Positions 33,033 to 41,068 of a stretch of DNA of 64,000 bases are shown here, piece after piece. The DNA comes from Streptomyces sp. NRRL F-525 (GTDB lineage: Bacteria; Actinomycetota; Actinomycetes; Streptomycetales; Streptomycetaceae): assembly GCF_000716605.1 (NCBI RefSeq), contig NZ_JNXE01000014.1, positions 186,001 through 250,000 of the forward strand, read 5' to 3'. Positions within the stretch are counted from its first letter, which is position 1. Each line of letters starts with the position of its first letter. The notes beneath the pieces were generated by a model that was given only the letters and a program-made list of their open reading frames with translations, did not search any database and was not told where the DNA came from. The translations under genes were made by a program, and so were the position numbers.

Positions 33033-34430
33033 ATGAGCAGAGCCGAACAGCCGTCCCGCAGAACCGTCCTGGCCGCCGCGGTCGCCGCCGCGGTGGTCGC
33101 CGGCACGGGCCCCGCGGCCGCCGACACCGCGACCGCCACCGACACCGCCGACTCCGACCGGGCGCCGACCCTCCTCGACGCGCGGCCCCGCGAAGGCACC
33201 CCGACGGTCGACAACCACGCCTGGACCACCTACGCCGACTGGCGCCGCGGCGCCGCCCAGGGCACCCGTGCCGTCGCGGGCTCCCGCCCGGGCCTCGCGA
33301 TCGGCGCCGCCGTCGGCCGCGTCGACTACACGGACCCGCACACCGGCAAGACCGCCAACTGGGAGTACGCGACCTGGACGTCCCCCGTCCACAAGCTCTC
33401 GGTCCCCGCGACGGAGACCATCGCGTCCTGGAACGCGGACACCCCGGCCGGCACCTGGATCCAGATCGAGCTGCACGGCACGTACTCCGACGGCACGGAC
33501 ACCCCCTGGTACGTGATGGGCCGCTGGGCGGCCGGCGACCAGGACATCAAGCGGACCTCCGTCGACGACCAGACGGACGGCAAGTCCACGATCTGGACGG
33601 ACACCTTCGCGATCGACGACGCCACGACAGGCCTGCGCCTCGCGTCGTACCAACTCCGCCTGACCCTCTACCGCAAGCCCGGCACCAAGCTCACCCCCAC
33701 CGTCTGGCGGCTCGGCGCGATGGGCTCCGACGTCCCGGACCGCTTCACCGTCCCGGCCTCAACTCCGGGACTGGCCCAGGAGTTGATCGTCCCGCGCTAC
33801 TCGCAGGAGATCCACGTCGGCCAGTACCCCGAGTACGACAACGGCGGCGAGGCCTGGTGCAGTCCCACCTCCTCGCAGATGATCATCGAGTACTGGGGCG
33901 GCCGCCTCACCCGGGAGCAGCTGGCCTGGGTCGACCCGACCTACGCCGACCCGCAGGTCGACAACGCGGCCCGCTTCACCTACGACTACCAGTACCAGGG
34001 CTGCGGCAACTGGCCGTTCAACGCCGCCTACGCGGCCACGTACAAGGACCTCCAGGGCGTGGTCACCCGGCTCGGCTCGCTCGGCGACCTGGAGACGCTG
34101 ATCGCGGCGGGCATCCCGGCCATAACGTCCCAGTCGTTCCTCAGCAGCGAACTGACCGGCGCGGGCTACGGCACCTCCGGCCACCTGATGACCGTGATCG
34201 GCTTCACCGCAGACGGCGACGTGATCGCCAACGACCCCAACTCGGCCAGCGATCCGGCCGTCCGCCGCGTCTACAACCGGCGCGAATGGGAGAACATCTG
34301 GCTGCGCACCAAGCGGTACAACGCCTCCGGCAAGCTCTCCTCCGGTACCGGCGGCGTCTGCTACCTCTACTTCCCCGCGCACCCGACCGCCCGCCAGCGC
34401 AAGGCCCTCGCGGCGGTGGGCGTGCACTGA
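33033..34430 (+). CDS. Secreted C39-family peptidase
   Basis: A 465-residue exported protein. The Tat signal is SRRTVLAAAVAAAVVAGTGPAAADT. An N-terminal beta-rich region of ~230 residues precedes the papain-like C39 domain: catalytic Cys in GGEAWCSPTSSQMIIEYWGG, His in SGHLMTVIGF and Asn/Asp in VIANDPNS. The family includes bacteriocin-leader peptidases but here no ABC transporter or precursor is near, so it is a free extracellular peptidase. ATG 33033 fits the signal peptide. A terminator hairpin follows the stop. Confidence 0.86.
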   Translation: MSRAEQPSRRTVLAAAVAAAVVAGTGPAAADTATATDTADSDRAPTLLDARPREGTPTVDNHAWTTYADWRRGAAQGTRAVAGSRPGLAIGAAVGRVDYTDPHTGKTANWEYATWTSPVHKLSVPATETIASWNADTPAGTWIQIELHGTYSDGTDTPWYVMGRWAAGDQDIKRTSVDDQTDGKSTIWTDTFAIDDATTGLRLASYQLRLTLYRKPGTKLTPTVWRLGAMGSDVPDRFTVPASTPGLAQELIVPRYSQEIHVGQYPEYDNGGEAWCSPTSSQMIIEYWGGRLTREQLAWVDPTYADPQVDNAARFTYDYQYQGCGNWPFNAAYAATYKDLQGVVTRLGSLGDLETLIAAGIPAITSQSFLSSELTGAGYGTSGHLMTVIGFTADGDVIANDPNSASDPAVRRVYNRREWENIWLRTKRYNASGKLSSGTGGVCYLYFPAHPTARQRKALAAVGVH

Positions 34431-34436
34431 CCCCGT

Positions 34437-34473
34437 GCCGGAGACCGAGATCCCTGTGACCAAGGTCTCCGGC
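34437..34473 (+). terminator. Hairpin after the C39 peptidase
   Basis: A perfect 10-bp inverted repeat GCCGGAGACC/GGTCTCCGGC with a 17-nt loop, starting 6 bp after the stop codon. Position and stem strength indicate a transcription terminator. Confidence 0.72.
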
Positions 34474-34546
34474 GCAAAACCCGACAGGGATGGCAAGGTG
34501 GACGAAACGGGGGAGTCCATCGCACATCCGACCTCTGCGAGCCACC

Positions 34547-34693
34547 ATGACCGCACACTCAGCCAGCGCCGCCCGCACCCGTACCCGCACCGGCGGCCCC
34601 AAGGCCGACGGTCCGAAGATCGTCGAGCACATCGTGGGCTGGACCCTTGTCGTGGTGATCGCGATGCTTGTGACCCAAATCGGCCTGCTGTGA
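34547..34693 (+). CDS. SCO1431-family small membrane protein
   Basis: A 48-residue protein starting MTAHSASAART, with a basic, Thr/Arg-rich N-terminus, GPKIVEHIVGW and a single hydrophobic helix (TLVVVIAMLVTQIGLL) at its end. It matches my recollection of the SCO1431 family, conserved in Streptomyces at this position and of unknown function. A longer in-frame start exists at 34490 but adds an unconserved leader. Confidence 0.75.
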   Translation: MTAHSASAARTRTRTGGPKADGPKIVEHIVGWTLVVVIAMLVTQIGLL

Positions 34694-34758
34694 CCTGACA
34701 CATACGCGACCTGCCATACTGCGGTTGACCCAGCCCAGTTGGAGAGCCAGAGTCGAAA

Positions 34759-35418
34759 TTGGAAATCAGTCAGCAGCGTGACGTCCCACGTCCCAGGGCC
34801 CGCGGTACCGAGCGTTCCTTGGCGCGCCGCGCCGAACTCATCACCATCGGCCGGAAGTTGTTCGCCGACACGTCCTACGACGCGCTGTCCATGGACGACA
34901 TCGCGCGGCAGGCGCATGTCGCCAAGGGGCTGATCTACTACTACTTCCAGTCCAAGCGCGGCTACTACCTGGCGATCATCAACGACTCCGTCGCCGACCT
35001 GGTGACCTTCGCGGCGAGCGGTCTCGAACTGCCCCAACTGGACCGCGTACAGCGGACGATGGACAGCTATCTGCGCTGGGCCGAGCACAACCAGGCCGCG
35101 TACCGCACGATCGTGAGCGGCGGCGTCGGCTTCGACACCGAGGTGCACGCCATCCGCGACGGGGTGCGCGCGGCGATCGTCGCGACCATCGCCGACGGAG
35201 CGTACGGCCGTACGGACATCTCCCGGATCGCCCGCATGGGCCTGTTCGGCTGGGTGTGCAGCGTCGAGGGCGCGACCCTGGAGTGGATCAGCACCTCCGA
35301 CCTTTCCCGCGAGACGATGCGCGAAATCCTCGTGAAGACCCTCGGCGGCACCCTCCGCGCCATCGAGGAGCTGGACCCCGCCCACCCGGCGCCGCCGCCC
35401 GCCCGCAGGGACGTCTGA
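34759..35418 (+). CDS. TetR-family transcriptional regulator
   Basis: A 219-residue regulator. The helix-turn-helix is MDDIARQAHVAKGLIYYYFQSKRGY at about residues 44-68; the rest is a helical ligand-binding domain. The likely start is TTG 34759 with GGAGAG upstream; no ATG lies before the HTH. It precedes the acyl-CoA dehydrogenase in the same direction by 230 bp and may regulate it; this pairing is common for fatty-acid catabolic regulators. Confidence 0.84.
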   Translation: MEISQQRDVPRPRARGTERSLARRAELITIGRKLFADTSYDALSMDDIARQAHVAKGLIYYYFQSKRGYYLAIINDSVADLVTFAASGLELPQLDRVQRTMDSYLRWAEHNQAAYRTIVSGGVGFDTEVHAIRDGVRAAIVATIADGAYGRTDISRIARMGLFGWVCSVEGATLEWISTSDLSRETMREILVKTLGGTLRAIEELDPAHPAPPPARRDV

Positions 35419-35648
35419 ATTCACGGTTTCGCCCTGTTCCGGACGACCGGGCTATTCTTGAAGTAAGCGGTCGTTAACTGGTGACGCGAGACCTCCGATC
35501 GGGCATACTCACAGCGCAGAGCCGCTGGTCAACCGCTTCCGAGACCCGGGAGTAGGAGCAGCGGCCGCATCCGTGCGGTACCCGGCCACGTCGCCTCGAC
35601 CCCAGGCGTACGCCCGCCGATGTGCCCGACAGGGAGGAGAGCGTCGCC

Positions 35649-36830
35649 ATGCCCGACCGAGCCCCGCAGCCGGTGGACCGGCAACTGCCCACGGACGAGG
35701 CCCGGGATCTGATCTCGCTGGCCCGTGACATCGCGCAGCGAGAGATCGCCCCGAGGGCGGCCGAGGAAGAGGACGCCGGACACTTCCCGCGCGAGATCTT
35801 CACCCTCCTGTCCCGCTCGGGACTGCTCGGCCTCCCGTACGACTCCGAGTACGGCGGCGGCGACCAGCCGTACGAGGTCTACCTCCAGGTCCTCGAAGAG
35901 CTCGCGGCGGCCCGCCTCACGGTCGGCCTCGGCGTCAGCGTCCACTCCCTCTCCTGCCACGCGCTGGCCAACTACGGCACCAAGCAGCAGCAGGTCGAGC
36001 ACCTCCCCGCGATGCTCGGCGGCGGCCTGCTCGGCGCCTACTGCCTCTCCGAACCCTCCTCCGGCTCCGACGCGGCCTCCCTGCGCACGAAAGCGGTGCG
36101 CGACGGCGAGGACTGGGTGATCGACGGCACCAAGGCCTGGATCACCCACGGCGGCATCGCCGACTTCTACACGGTCATGGCCCGCACCGGCGAGGAGGGC
36201 GCGCGCGGGATCAGCGCCTTCCTGGTGCCCGGCGACGCGGCCGGCCTCAGCGGCGCGGTACCGGAGAAGAAGATGGGCATGAAGGGCTCGCCCACCGCCC
36301 AGGTCCACTTCGACGGCGTCCGCGTCCCCGACGAGCGCCGCCTCGGCGAGGAGGGCCAGGGCTTCGCGATCGCCCTGTCCGCGCTGGACTCCGGCCGCCT
36401 CGGCATCGCGGCCTGCGCGATCGGCCTGGCCCAGGCGGCACTCGACGAGGCGGTGGCCTACGCGAGCGGCCGGCAGCAGTTCGGGCGCCCGATCTCCGAC
36501 TTCCAGGGCCTGCGCTTCATGCTCGCCGACATGGCCACCCAGATCGAGGCGGGCCGCGCCCTCTACCTCGCGGCGGCCCGGCTGCGCGACGCGGGCCGCC
36601 CGTTCGCCAAACAGGCGGCCATGGCCAAACTCCACTGCACCGACACCGCGATGAAGGCCACCATCGACGCCGTCCAGATCCTCGGCGGCTACGGCTACAC
36701 CGCGGACTTCCCGGTCGAGCGCTACATGCGCGAGGCCAAGGTCCTGCAGATCGTCGAGGGCACGAACCAGATCCAACGGATGGTCATCGCCCGCCACTTG
36801 GCCGGTCCGGAAGCCCACCGGACCGGCTGA
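35649..36830 (+). CDS. Acyl-CoA dehydrogenase
   Basis: A 393-residue flavoprotein. The FAD/substrate motifs are complete: YCLSEPSSGSDAASLRTKA, WITHGGIADFY, SGRQQFGRPISDFQG and the C-terminal QILGGYGYTADFPVERYMREAKVLQIVEGTNQIQR, whose Glu (in VEGTNQIQ) is the catalytic base of short/medium-chain enzymes. It introduces the alpha-beta double bond into an acyl-CoA. Strong GGGAGGAG site before ATG 35649. The stop codon abuts a 192-bp tandem repeat. Confidence 0.93.
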   Translation: MPDRAPQPVDRQLPTDEARDLISLARDIAQREIAPRAAEEEDAGHFPREIFTLLSRSGLLGLPYDSEYGGGDQPYEVYLQVLEELAAARLTVGLGVSVHSLSCHALANYGTKQQQVEHLPAMLGGGLLGAYCLSEPSSGSDAASLRTKAVRDGEDWVIDGTKAWITHGGIADFYTVMARTGEEGARGISAFLVPGDAAGLSGAVPEKKMGMKGSPTAQVHFDGVRVPDERRLGEEGQGFAIALSALDSGRLGIAACAIGLAQAALDEAVAYASGRQQFGRPISDFQGLRFMLADMATQIEAGRALYLAAARLRDAGRPFAKQAAMAKLHCTDTAMKATIDAVQILGGYGYTADFPVERYMREAKVLQIVEGTNQIQRMVIARHLAGPEAHRTG

Positions 36831-37213
36831 CGCCGGGGGTCTGTTCGGGGTCCTGGAGCCGCCGACGCGGGGCCCCGCTGCCGCGTCTTGGCCGCGCCCC
36901 CCTTCGGTCTGTGCGGCCCGGGGGCCAACGGCGCGGGGAGCGCGGCAGGCGTGTGCGGTCCCGGGCTGTCGGCGTTCCTGGCCCTGGCAGCCTCGTGCGG
37001 AAGGACCCCATCGCCGATCAGACGCCGGGGGTCTGTTCGGGGTACTTGAGCCGCCGCGCGGGGTCCCGCGGCCGCGCCCTGGCCGCGCCCCTCTTCCGCC
37101 TGCGCGGCCCGGTGGCCAACGGCGCGGGGGAGTGCGGCAGGCGTGTTGCGGTCCCGAGCTGTCGGCGTCCCTGACCCTGGCAGCCTCGTGCGGAAGGACC
37201 TCATCGCCGATCA
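36829..37213. repeat. Tandem direct repeat, two ~192-bp copies
   Basis: Copy 1 is 36829-37020 and copy 2 is 37021-37213; both begin GACGCCGGGGGTCTGTTCGG and end CATCGCCGATCA, and a third copy starts (GACGCC) at 37214. Each contains a hairpin-rich GGCCCGGGGGCC-type core and GCGGCAGGCGTG. Copies differ at scattered positions. Noncoding, between an acyl-CoA dehydrogenase and a convergent small gene. Confidence 0.95.
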
Positions 37214-37453
37214 GACGCCGTCGATCCCCTCCGACCTGATCCACCGGGCAGACCTGAGCGGCGGCGCCGCCAGCCGCGCCCACTCCGGGTCGTGACGCCC
37301 CGGCAGGGTGCGGCCCCGGTCGGCCCAACTCCGCATCAGATCACGGTAGATGGGCGGATCCTGGGGCTGCGGCGGCGCCGGCGGAACCGATTCTGCCGGT
37401 ACGGGAACGAAGATCCGGCGCTGACGCCCGGTCGGCGCATAAGTGGGGGTCAT
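37211..37453 (-). CDS. Conserved hypothetical protein, 80 residues
   Basis: A short soluble protein, MTPTYAPTGRQRRIFVPVP then a Pro-rich stretch, YRDLMRSWADRGRTLPGRHDPEWARL and a C-terminal RSARWIR. The amino-acid composition and RTLPGRHDPEW core look like a genuine Streptomyces protein and not a shadow, although the ribosome site before ATG 37453 is weak; ATG 37474 is an alternative. Function unknown. The stop lies 3 bp into the end of the tandem repeat. Confidence 0.55.
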   Translation of the reverse strand: MTPTYAPTGRQRRIFVPVPAESVPPAPPQPQDPPIYRDLMRSWADRGRTLPGRHDPEWARLAAPPLRSARWIRSEGIDGV

Positions 37454-37594
37454 ACCAAGGCAACGGAAGGGCATGTCGACAAGTCACCGGCGCGAATAAT
37501 CGAGCGTGAGTTCACCGGCGTACAGGTCACGGCTCTGGCGACCGCACGCGACCTGACGTACCGTCACCTCCACTGTCCCCAGGGGAGGTTAGCC

Positions 37595-38695
37595 ATGGCA
37601 GACGACCGTCCCGTGCCCCTCGACGAGTACCCCGTGCACCAGGTCCCCCTGTCGATGAAGCACGTCGCGACCGGCGACCGGAACGCCTACGACCGCTGCA
37701 TCTTCCACGTGTTCGACCACGAGGGCCGCGCCCTGCTCATCCTCGGCCTCGGCGTCTACCCCAACGTCGGGGTGATCGACGCCTACGCGACCCTCCGCAC
37801 CGGAGACCAACTCCACGCGGTCCGCGCCTCGGACGCCCTCGGCGACGACCGCATGCACCTCGCCGTGGGCCCCCTGCGCATCGAGGTCGAGGAACCCCTG
37901 CACCGCCTCCGCCTCCGCTGCGAGGACAACTCCCTGTCGTACGACCTCACTTGGACGGCCGAGTTCCCCGCCCTCTGGGAACCCCACCACGTCCAGTACC
38001 GCGGCGACCGGCTCACCCTCGAAGGGCGCCGCTTCGTCCAGGCGGGCGGTGTGGAGGGGGTGATCCACGCCGGTGACGAGGAGTTCCGGGTCTCCGCGGG
38101 CGGCTGGACCGGTACCCGTGACCGGAGTTGGGGCGTGCGGCCCATCCCGGGCGAGGAGGGCGGCCGGCTCGCCGAGGACCACCCCACCGAGGGCTTCCAC
38201 TGGATCTGGTGCCCGGTCCGCTTCGAGGACCGCTTCCTGATGGTCATCGTCCAGGAGGACGCCGACGGCTACCGCACCCTGAACGAGGCGACCGTCGTCC
38301 GCCCCGGCCACCGAGACCGCCAACTCGGCTGGCCCCGGCCCGAGATCACCTACCGCCCCGGCACCCGCCACCCCGAGCGCGCCCTGATCCACCTCGGCGA
38401 CACCCGCAAACCCCAGGAACTCGACGTCGAGATCCTGACCTCCTCACCTCTGGCGATCGGCGCCGGCTACCCACCCGCCGACGACTGGCAACACGGCACG
38501 TGGCGCGGCCGGTCCTGGACCGACAGCCGCACCTACGACCTCACGCAGCCCACCCCACTGGTCGCCTACGGCGTCACCGACCACGCGGCCCGCTTCCGCC
38601 TCGACGGCCGGCTGGGCCACGGCATCTTCGAACACGGCTCCTTCGGCCGCCACGACCCGAGCGGCTTCACGGGCTTCGACTCGGTTGCGTCGTAG
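37595..38695 (+). CDS. Hypothetical protein, lipocalin/AttH-like beta-rich
   Basis: A 366-residue soluble beta-rich protein with strong start evidence (AGGGGAGG before ATG 37595). Repeated motifs such as YPNVGVIDAYATLRTG, SAGGWTGTRDRSWGVRP and FHWIWCPVRFEDRFLMVIVQED resemble the two-lobed CrtC/AttH-type lipocalin-like proteins of actinobacteria (DUF7064/7065 type). No catalytic motif is assignable. Together with the following phosphotransferase it may act on a polyketide- or lipid-like substrate; this is inference only. Confidence 0.6.
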   Translation: MADDRPVPLDEYPVHQVPLSMKHVATGDRNAYDRCIFHVFDHEGRALLILGLGVYPNVGVIDAYATLRTGDQLHAVRASDALGDDRMHLAVGPLRIEVEEPLHRLRLRCEDNSLSYDLTWTAEFPALWEPHHVQYRGDRLTLEGRRFVQAGGVEGVIHAGDEEFRVSAGGWTGTRDRSWGVRPIPGEEGGRLAEDHPTEGFHWIWCPVRFEDRFLMVIVQEDADGYRTLNEATVVRPGHRDRQLGWPRPEITYRPGTRHPERALIHLGDTRKPQELDVEILTSSPLAIGAGYPPADDWQHGTWRGRSWTDSRTYDLTQPTPLVAYGVTDHAARFRLDGRLGHGIFEHGSFGRHDPSGFTGFDSVAS

Positions 38696-38700
38696 GGCAG

Positions 38701-38764
38701 TTGAGGTGACGTCTCGGTGGAGCCGAAGGGGGCCGAGGTGACATTTCGATCGCACCGCAAGGGA
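38701..38764. repeat. Short 32-bp imperfect tandem repeat before the phosphotransferase
   Basis: Two units with GAGGTGACRTYTCG at 38703 and 38735 repeat with a 32-bp period (38701-38732, 38733-38764); the second unit runs into the GGGAG site that precedes the ATG at 38773. It lies in the 77-bp gap between two co-directional genes. Confidence 0.7.
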
Positions 38765-38772
38765 GTTGAGAC

Positions 38773-39867
38773 ATGGCGACAGCACCCCGCCCCCGCACCA
38801 CCACCCGCGACCCCGAGGAGCTCGCCCAGCGACTCACCGCCTGGCTCGGCACCCGGCTGCCCGGTGCCAAGGCTGTCGATGTCAGGGTCCCCGGGTCGAA
38901 CGGTATGTCCAGCGAGACCCTGCTCTTCGACATCGAACACCCCGAACCACCGCTCCGGGCCTGCGCGTTGAGGCTCGCGGCGGACCCGGCGGCGTACACC
39001 GTCTTCCCGGTCTACGACATGCCGCGGCAGTTCCGCACGATGCGGCTGGTCGCCGAGCGGAGCGATCTGCCGATACCCAAGGTGCGCTGGCTGGAGGAGG
39101 ACCCAGGCCCGCTCGGCGCGCCGTTCTTCGTCATGGAGCGTGCCGAGGGGCGGGTGCCGCCAGACGTCATGCCCTATACGTACGAGGGCAATTGGCTGCA
39201 CGCGGCGACCGACGCGGAGCGTGCACACCTGGAGGCCGCCTCGGTCGGACTCATCGCCCGCCTGCACGACCAAGTCCCGGTGTCCGAGGCCGAGTTCCTC
39301 ACTCTTCCGGGGGACGGTGACGCCCTGACCCGGCACGTCGCATCCCAACGGGCGTACTACGAGTGGGTGGTTGACGGTGTCGCCCGCTCACCCCTCATCG
39401 AGAGCGCCTTCGACCGGCTCACGGAACTCTGGCCGGTCGACCCGGGCGAACCCGTCCTCAACTGGGGCGACGCGCGCATCGGGAACGTCGTCTACGACGG
39501 GTTCGACCCCGTCGCCGTCCTCGACTGGGAGATGGCGGCCCCGGCCCCGCGCGAGGTGGACCTCGGCTGGACCGTCTATCTGCACCGCTTCTTCCAGGAC
39601 TTGACGGTCGCCTTCGGTCAGCAGGGCCTGCCGGAGTTCTTCCGCCGGGACCGAGTGGAGGCGCGGTACGCCGAACTCACCGGTCACACCCCGCGCGACA
39701 TGGACTTCTACACCCTGTACGCGGCCTTGCGGCACGCGATCGTGATGCTCCGTATCGCCTACCGGCAGGTGCACTTCGGCGAGGTGGCCGTCCCGGCGGA
39801 CCCGGACACACTGATCCTGCACCACGGCAGCCTGCGGGCCATGGTGCAGGGCAGCTACTGGGGTTGA
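38773..39867 (+). CDS. Phosphotransferase (aminoglycoside phosphotransferase fold, ACAD10-like)
   Basis: A 364-residue kinase-fold protein. The catalytic motif is VLNWGDARIGNVVYD (Asp is the base; HGDxxxxN in APH enzymes), followed by the metal-binding AVLDWEMA. The N-terminal lobe shows PEPPLRACALRLAAD and PFFVMERAEGR. This group, often near acyl-CoA dehydrogenases, includes kinases of 4-hydroxyacids; antibiotic phosphorylation is unlikely. GGGAG precedes ATG 38773. Confidence 0.82.
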   Translation: MATAPRPRTTTRDPEELAQRLTAWLGTRLPGAKAVDVRVPGSNGMSSETLLFDIEHPEPPLRACALRLAADPAAYTVFPVYDMPRQFRTMRLVAERSDLPIPKVRWLEEDPGPLGAPFFVMERAEGRVPPDVMPYTYEGNWLHAATDAERAHLEAASVGLIARLHDQVPVSEAEFLTLPGDGDALTRHVASQRAYYEWVVDGVARSPLIESAFDRLTELWPVDPGEPVLNWGDARIGNVVYDGFDPVAVLDWEMAAPAPREVDLGWTVYLHRFFQDLTVAFGQQGLPEFFRRDRVEARYAELTGHTPRDMDFYTLYAALRHAIVMLRIAYRQVHFGEVAVPADPDTLILHHGSLRAMVQGSYWG

Positions 39868-39877
39868 GCGGGAGCGC

Positions 39878-40312
39878 TCAGGCGGCGCGGCGCATGACGG
39901 GCACCCGCATCGGGCGCGAGCTCGGACCGCCGACGTGCGAGAACGGCTGCGTCCGCCAGTCGAGGCCCTGAGGGAGCGTCAACAGCAGCGCGGTGTCCTG
40001 CTCCTGGAGCTCCGCGGACTCGTCGGCGGACCGGGCGTCGGCCGCCTCACGGCCCGTACCGGCGCAGACCGTCAGCCCGAACGGGTTCCACGGCGAGGCG
40101 CACAGCGCGTGCTCCGGCAGGACCTCCTCGTCCTCGAGGAGCGCGATGGGCTGCACGCAGTCCGGGCAGATCACCCGGTACATCTCGAAGGTGTCGTACG
40201 CGTCGAGTTCGTCGGCGTCGAAATCCTCGGATTCGACGCCCTCCGGCTCGGGCTCGACGCCGAGCTGCGGCCGCTTGGGCGCGGTGCGTCCAGGGCGCTT
40301 AAGACTCTGCAT
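39878..40312 (-). CDS. Hypothetical protein with Cys pairs
   Basis: A 144-residue soluble protein: basic N-terminus (MQSLKRPGRTAPKRP), acidic segment (DFDADELDAYDTFEMYR), then VICPDC and LCASPWNPFGLTVCAG that may form a zinc ribbon. ATG 40312 has GGGGAGAA upstream. A C-terminal MRVPVMRRAA tail. Function unknown; appears to be conserved in streptomycetes by its regular composition. It converges on the phosphotransferase. Confidence 0.65.
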   Translation of the reverse strand: MQSLKRPGRTAPKRPQLGVEPEPEGVESEDFDADELDAYDTFEMYRVICPDCVQPIALLEDEEVLPEHALCASPWNPFGLTVCAGTGREAADARSADESAELQEQDTALLLTLPQGLDWRTQPFSHVGGPSSRPMRVPVMRRAA

Positions 40313-40580
40313 GGGTTCTCCCCCTACTGGGCTGGGCCGTGAAGGCGCTGCGGCCTCGACCACAGCAAGCACTTCCCGTCCCGTCTCCGCGGTAATCACG
40401 AGACCATCACGGAGACCGTCCGGGGCCTGTGGTGTTCGTCACATGCCGCTCGCAGATGCCCGAGGCGGTGGATTTGTCCCCGGCCGCCACACGGGTCGCT
40501 CTCCGCCACATCACGAACCGGGTATGACCTGCGCCGCCGAGGTATCGGAGGAGATCAGACGCACTGTAGGTTCTTGCGTC

Positions 40581-41021
40581 ATGGAGGAGCTGGACCGACA
40601 AATCGTGCAGCTGCTCGTCAAGGACGGGCGGATGAGCTACACAGACCTGGGCAAGGCCACGGGCCTGTCCACGTCGGCCGTGCACCAGCGGGTGCGCCGA
40701 CTGGAGCAGCGGGGCGTCATCCGCGGGTATGCCGCGGTCGTCGACCCGGAGGCGGTGGGCCTGCCCATGACCGCCTTCATCTCGGTGAAACCGTTCGACC
40801 CCAGCGCCCCCGACGACATCGCGGACCGCCTCTCCGACGTCCCCGAGATCGAGGCCTGCCACAGCGTCGCGGGCGACGAGAACTACATCCTCAAGGTGCG
40901 GGTCTCCACCCCGCACGAACTGGAGGAGCTGCTGGCCCGGCTGCGTGGCCTGGCCGGTGTCTCGACGCGGACCACGGTGGTGCTCTCGACGCCGTACGAG
41001 GCCCGCCCGCCCCGCATCTGA
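40581..41021 (+). CDS. Lrp/AsnC-family regulator
   Basis: A 146-residue regulator: N-terminal winged helix (MEELDRQIVQLLVKDGRMSYTDLGKATGLSTSAVHQRVRRLEQRG) and C-terminal RAM ligand domain (HSVAGDENYILKVRV with the conserved Gly-Asp). It would bind an amino acid and act as an octamer. ATG 40581 is chosen; ATG 40527 is in frame but adds an unconserved extension. The start is only 10-15 bases from a TGTAGG-like -10, so the message may be nearly leaderless. The downstream amidohydrolase is a candidate target. Confidence 0.86.
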   Translation: MEELDRQIVQLLVKDGRMSYTDLGKATGLSTSAVHQRVRRLEQRGVIRGYAAVVDPEAVGLPMTAFISVKPFDPSAPDDIADRLSDVPEIEACHSVAGDENYILKVRVSTPHELEELLARLRGLAGVSTRTTVVLSTPYEARPPRI

Positions 41022-41068
41022 CGGACCTGCGTGCGGGGCGGCGCCGGTGAGGCGCGAGACTGTTCCCC

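Noticed and set aside
36829..37213. CRISPR array
   Set aside because: Units of 192 bp in two contiguous copies without unique spacers are a tandem duplication, not repeat-spacer units.
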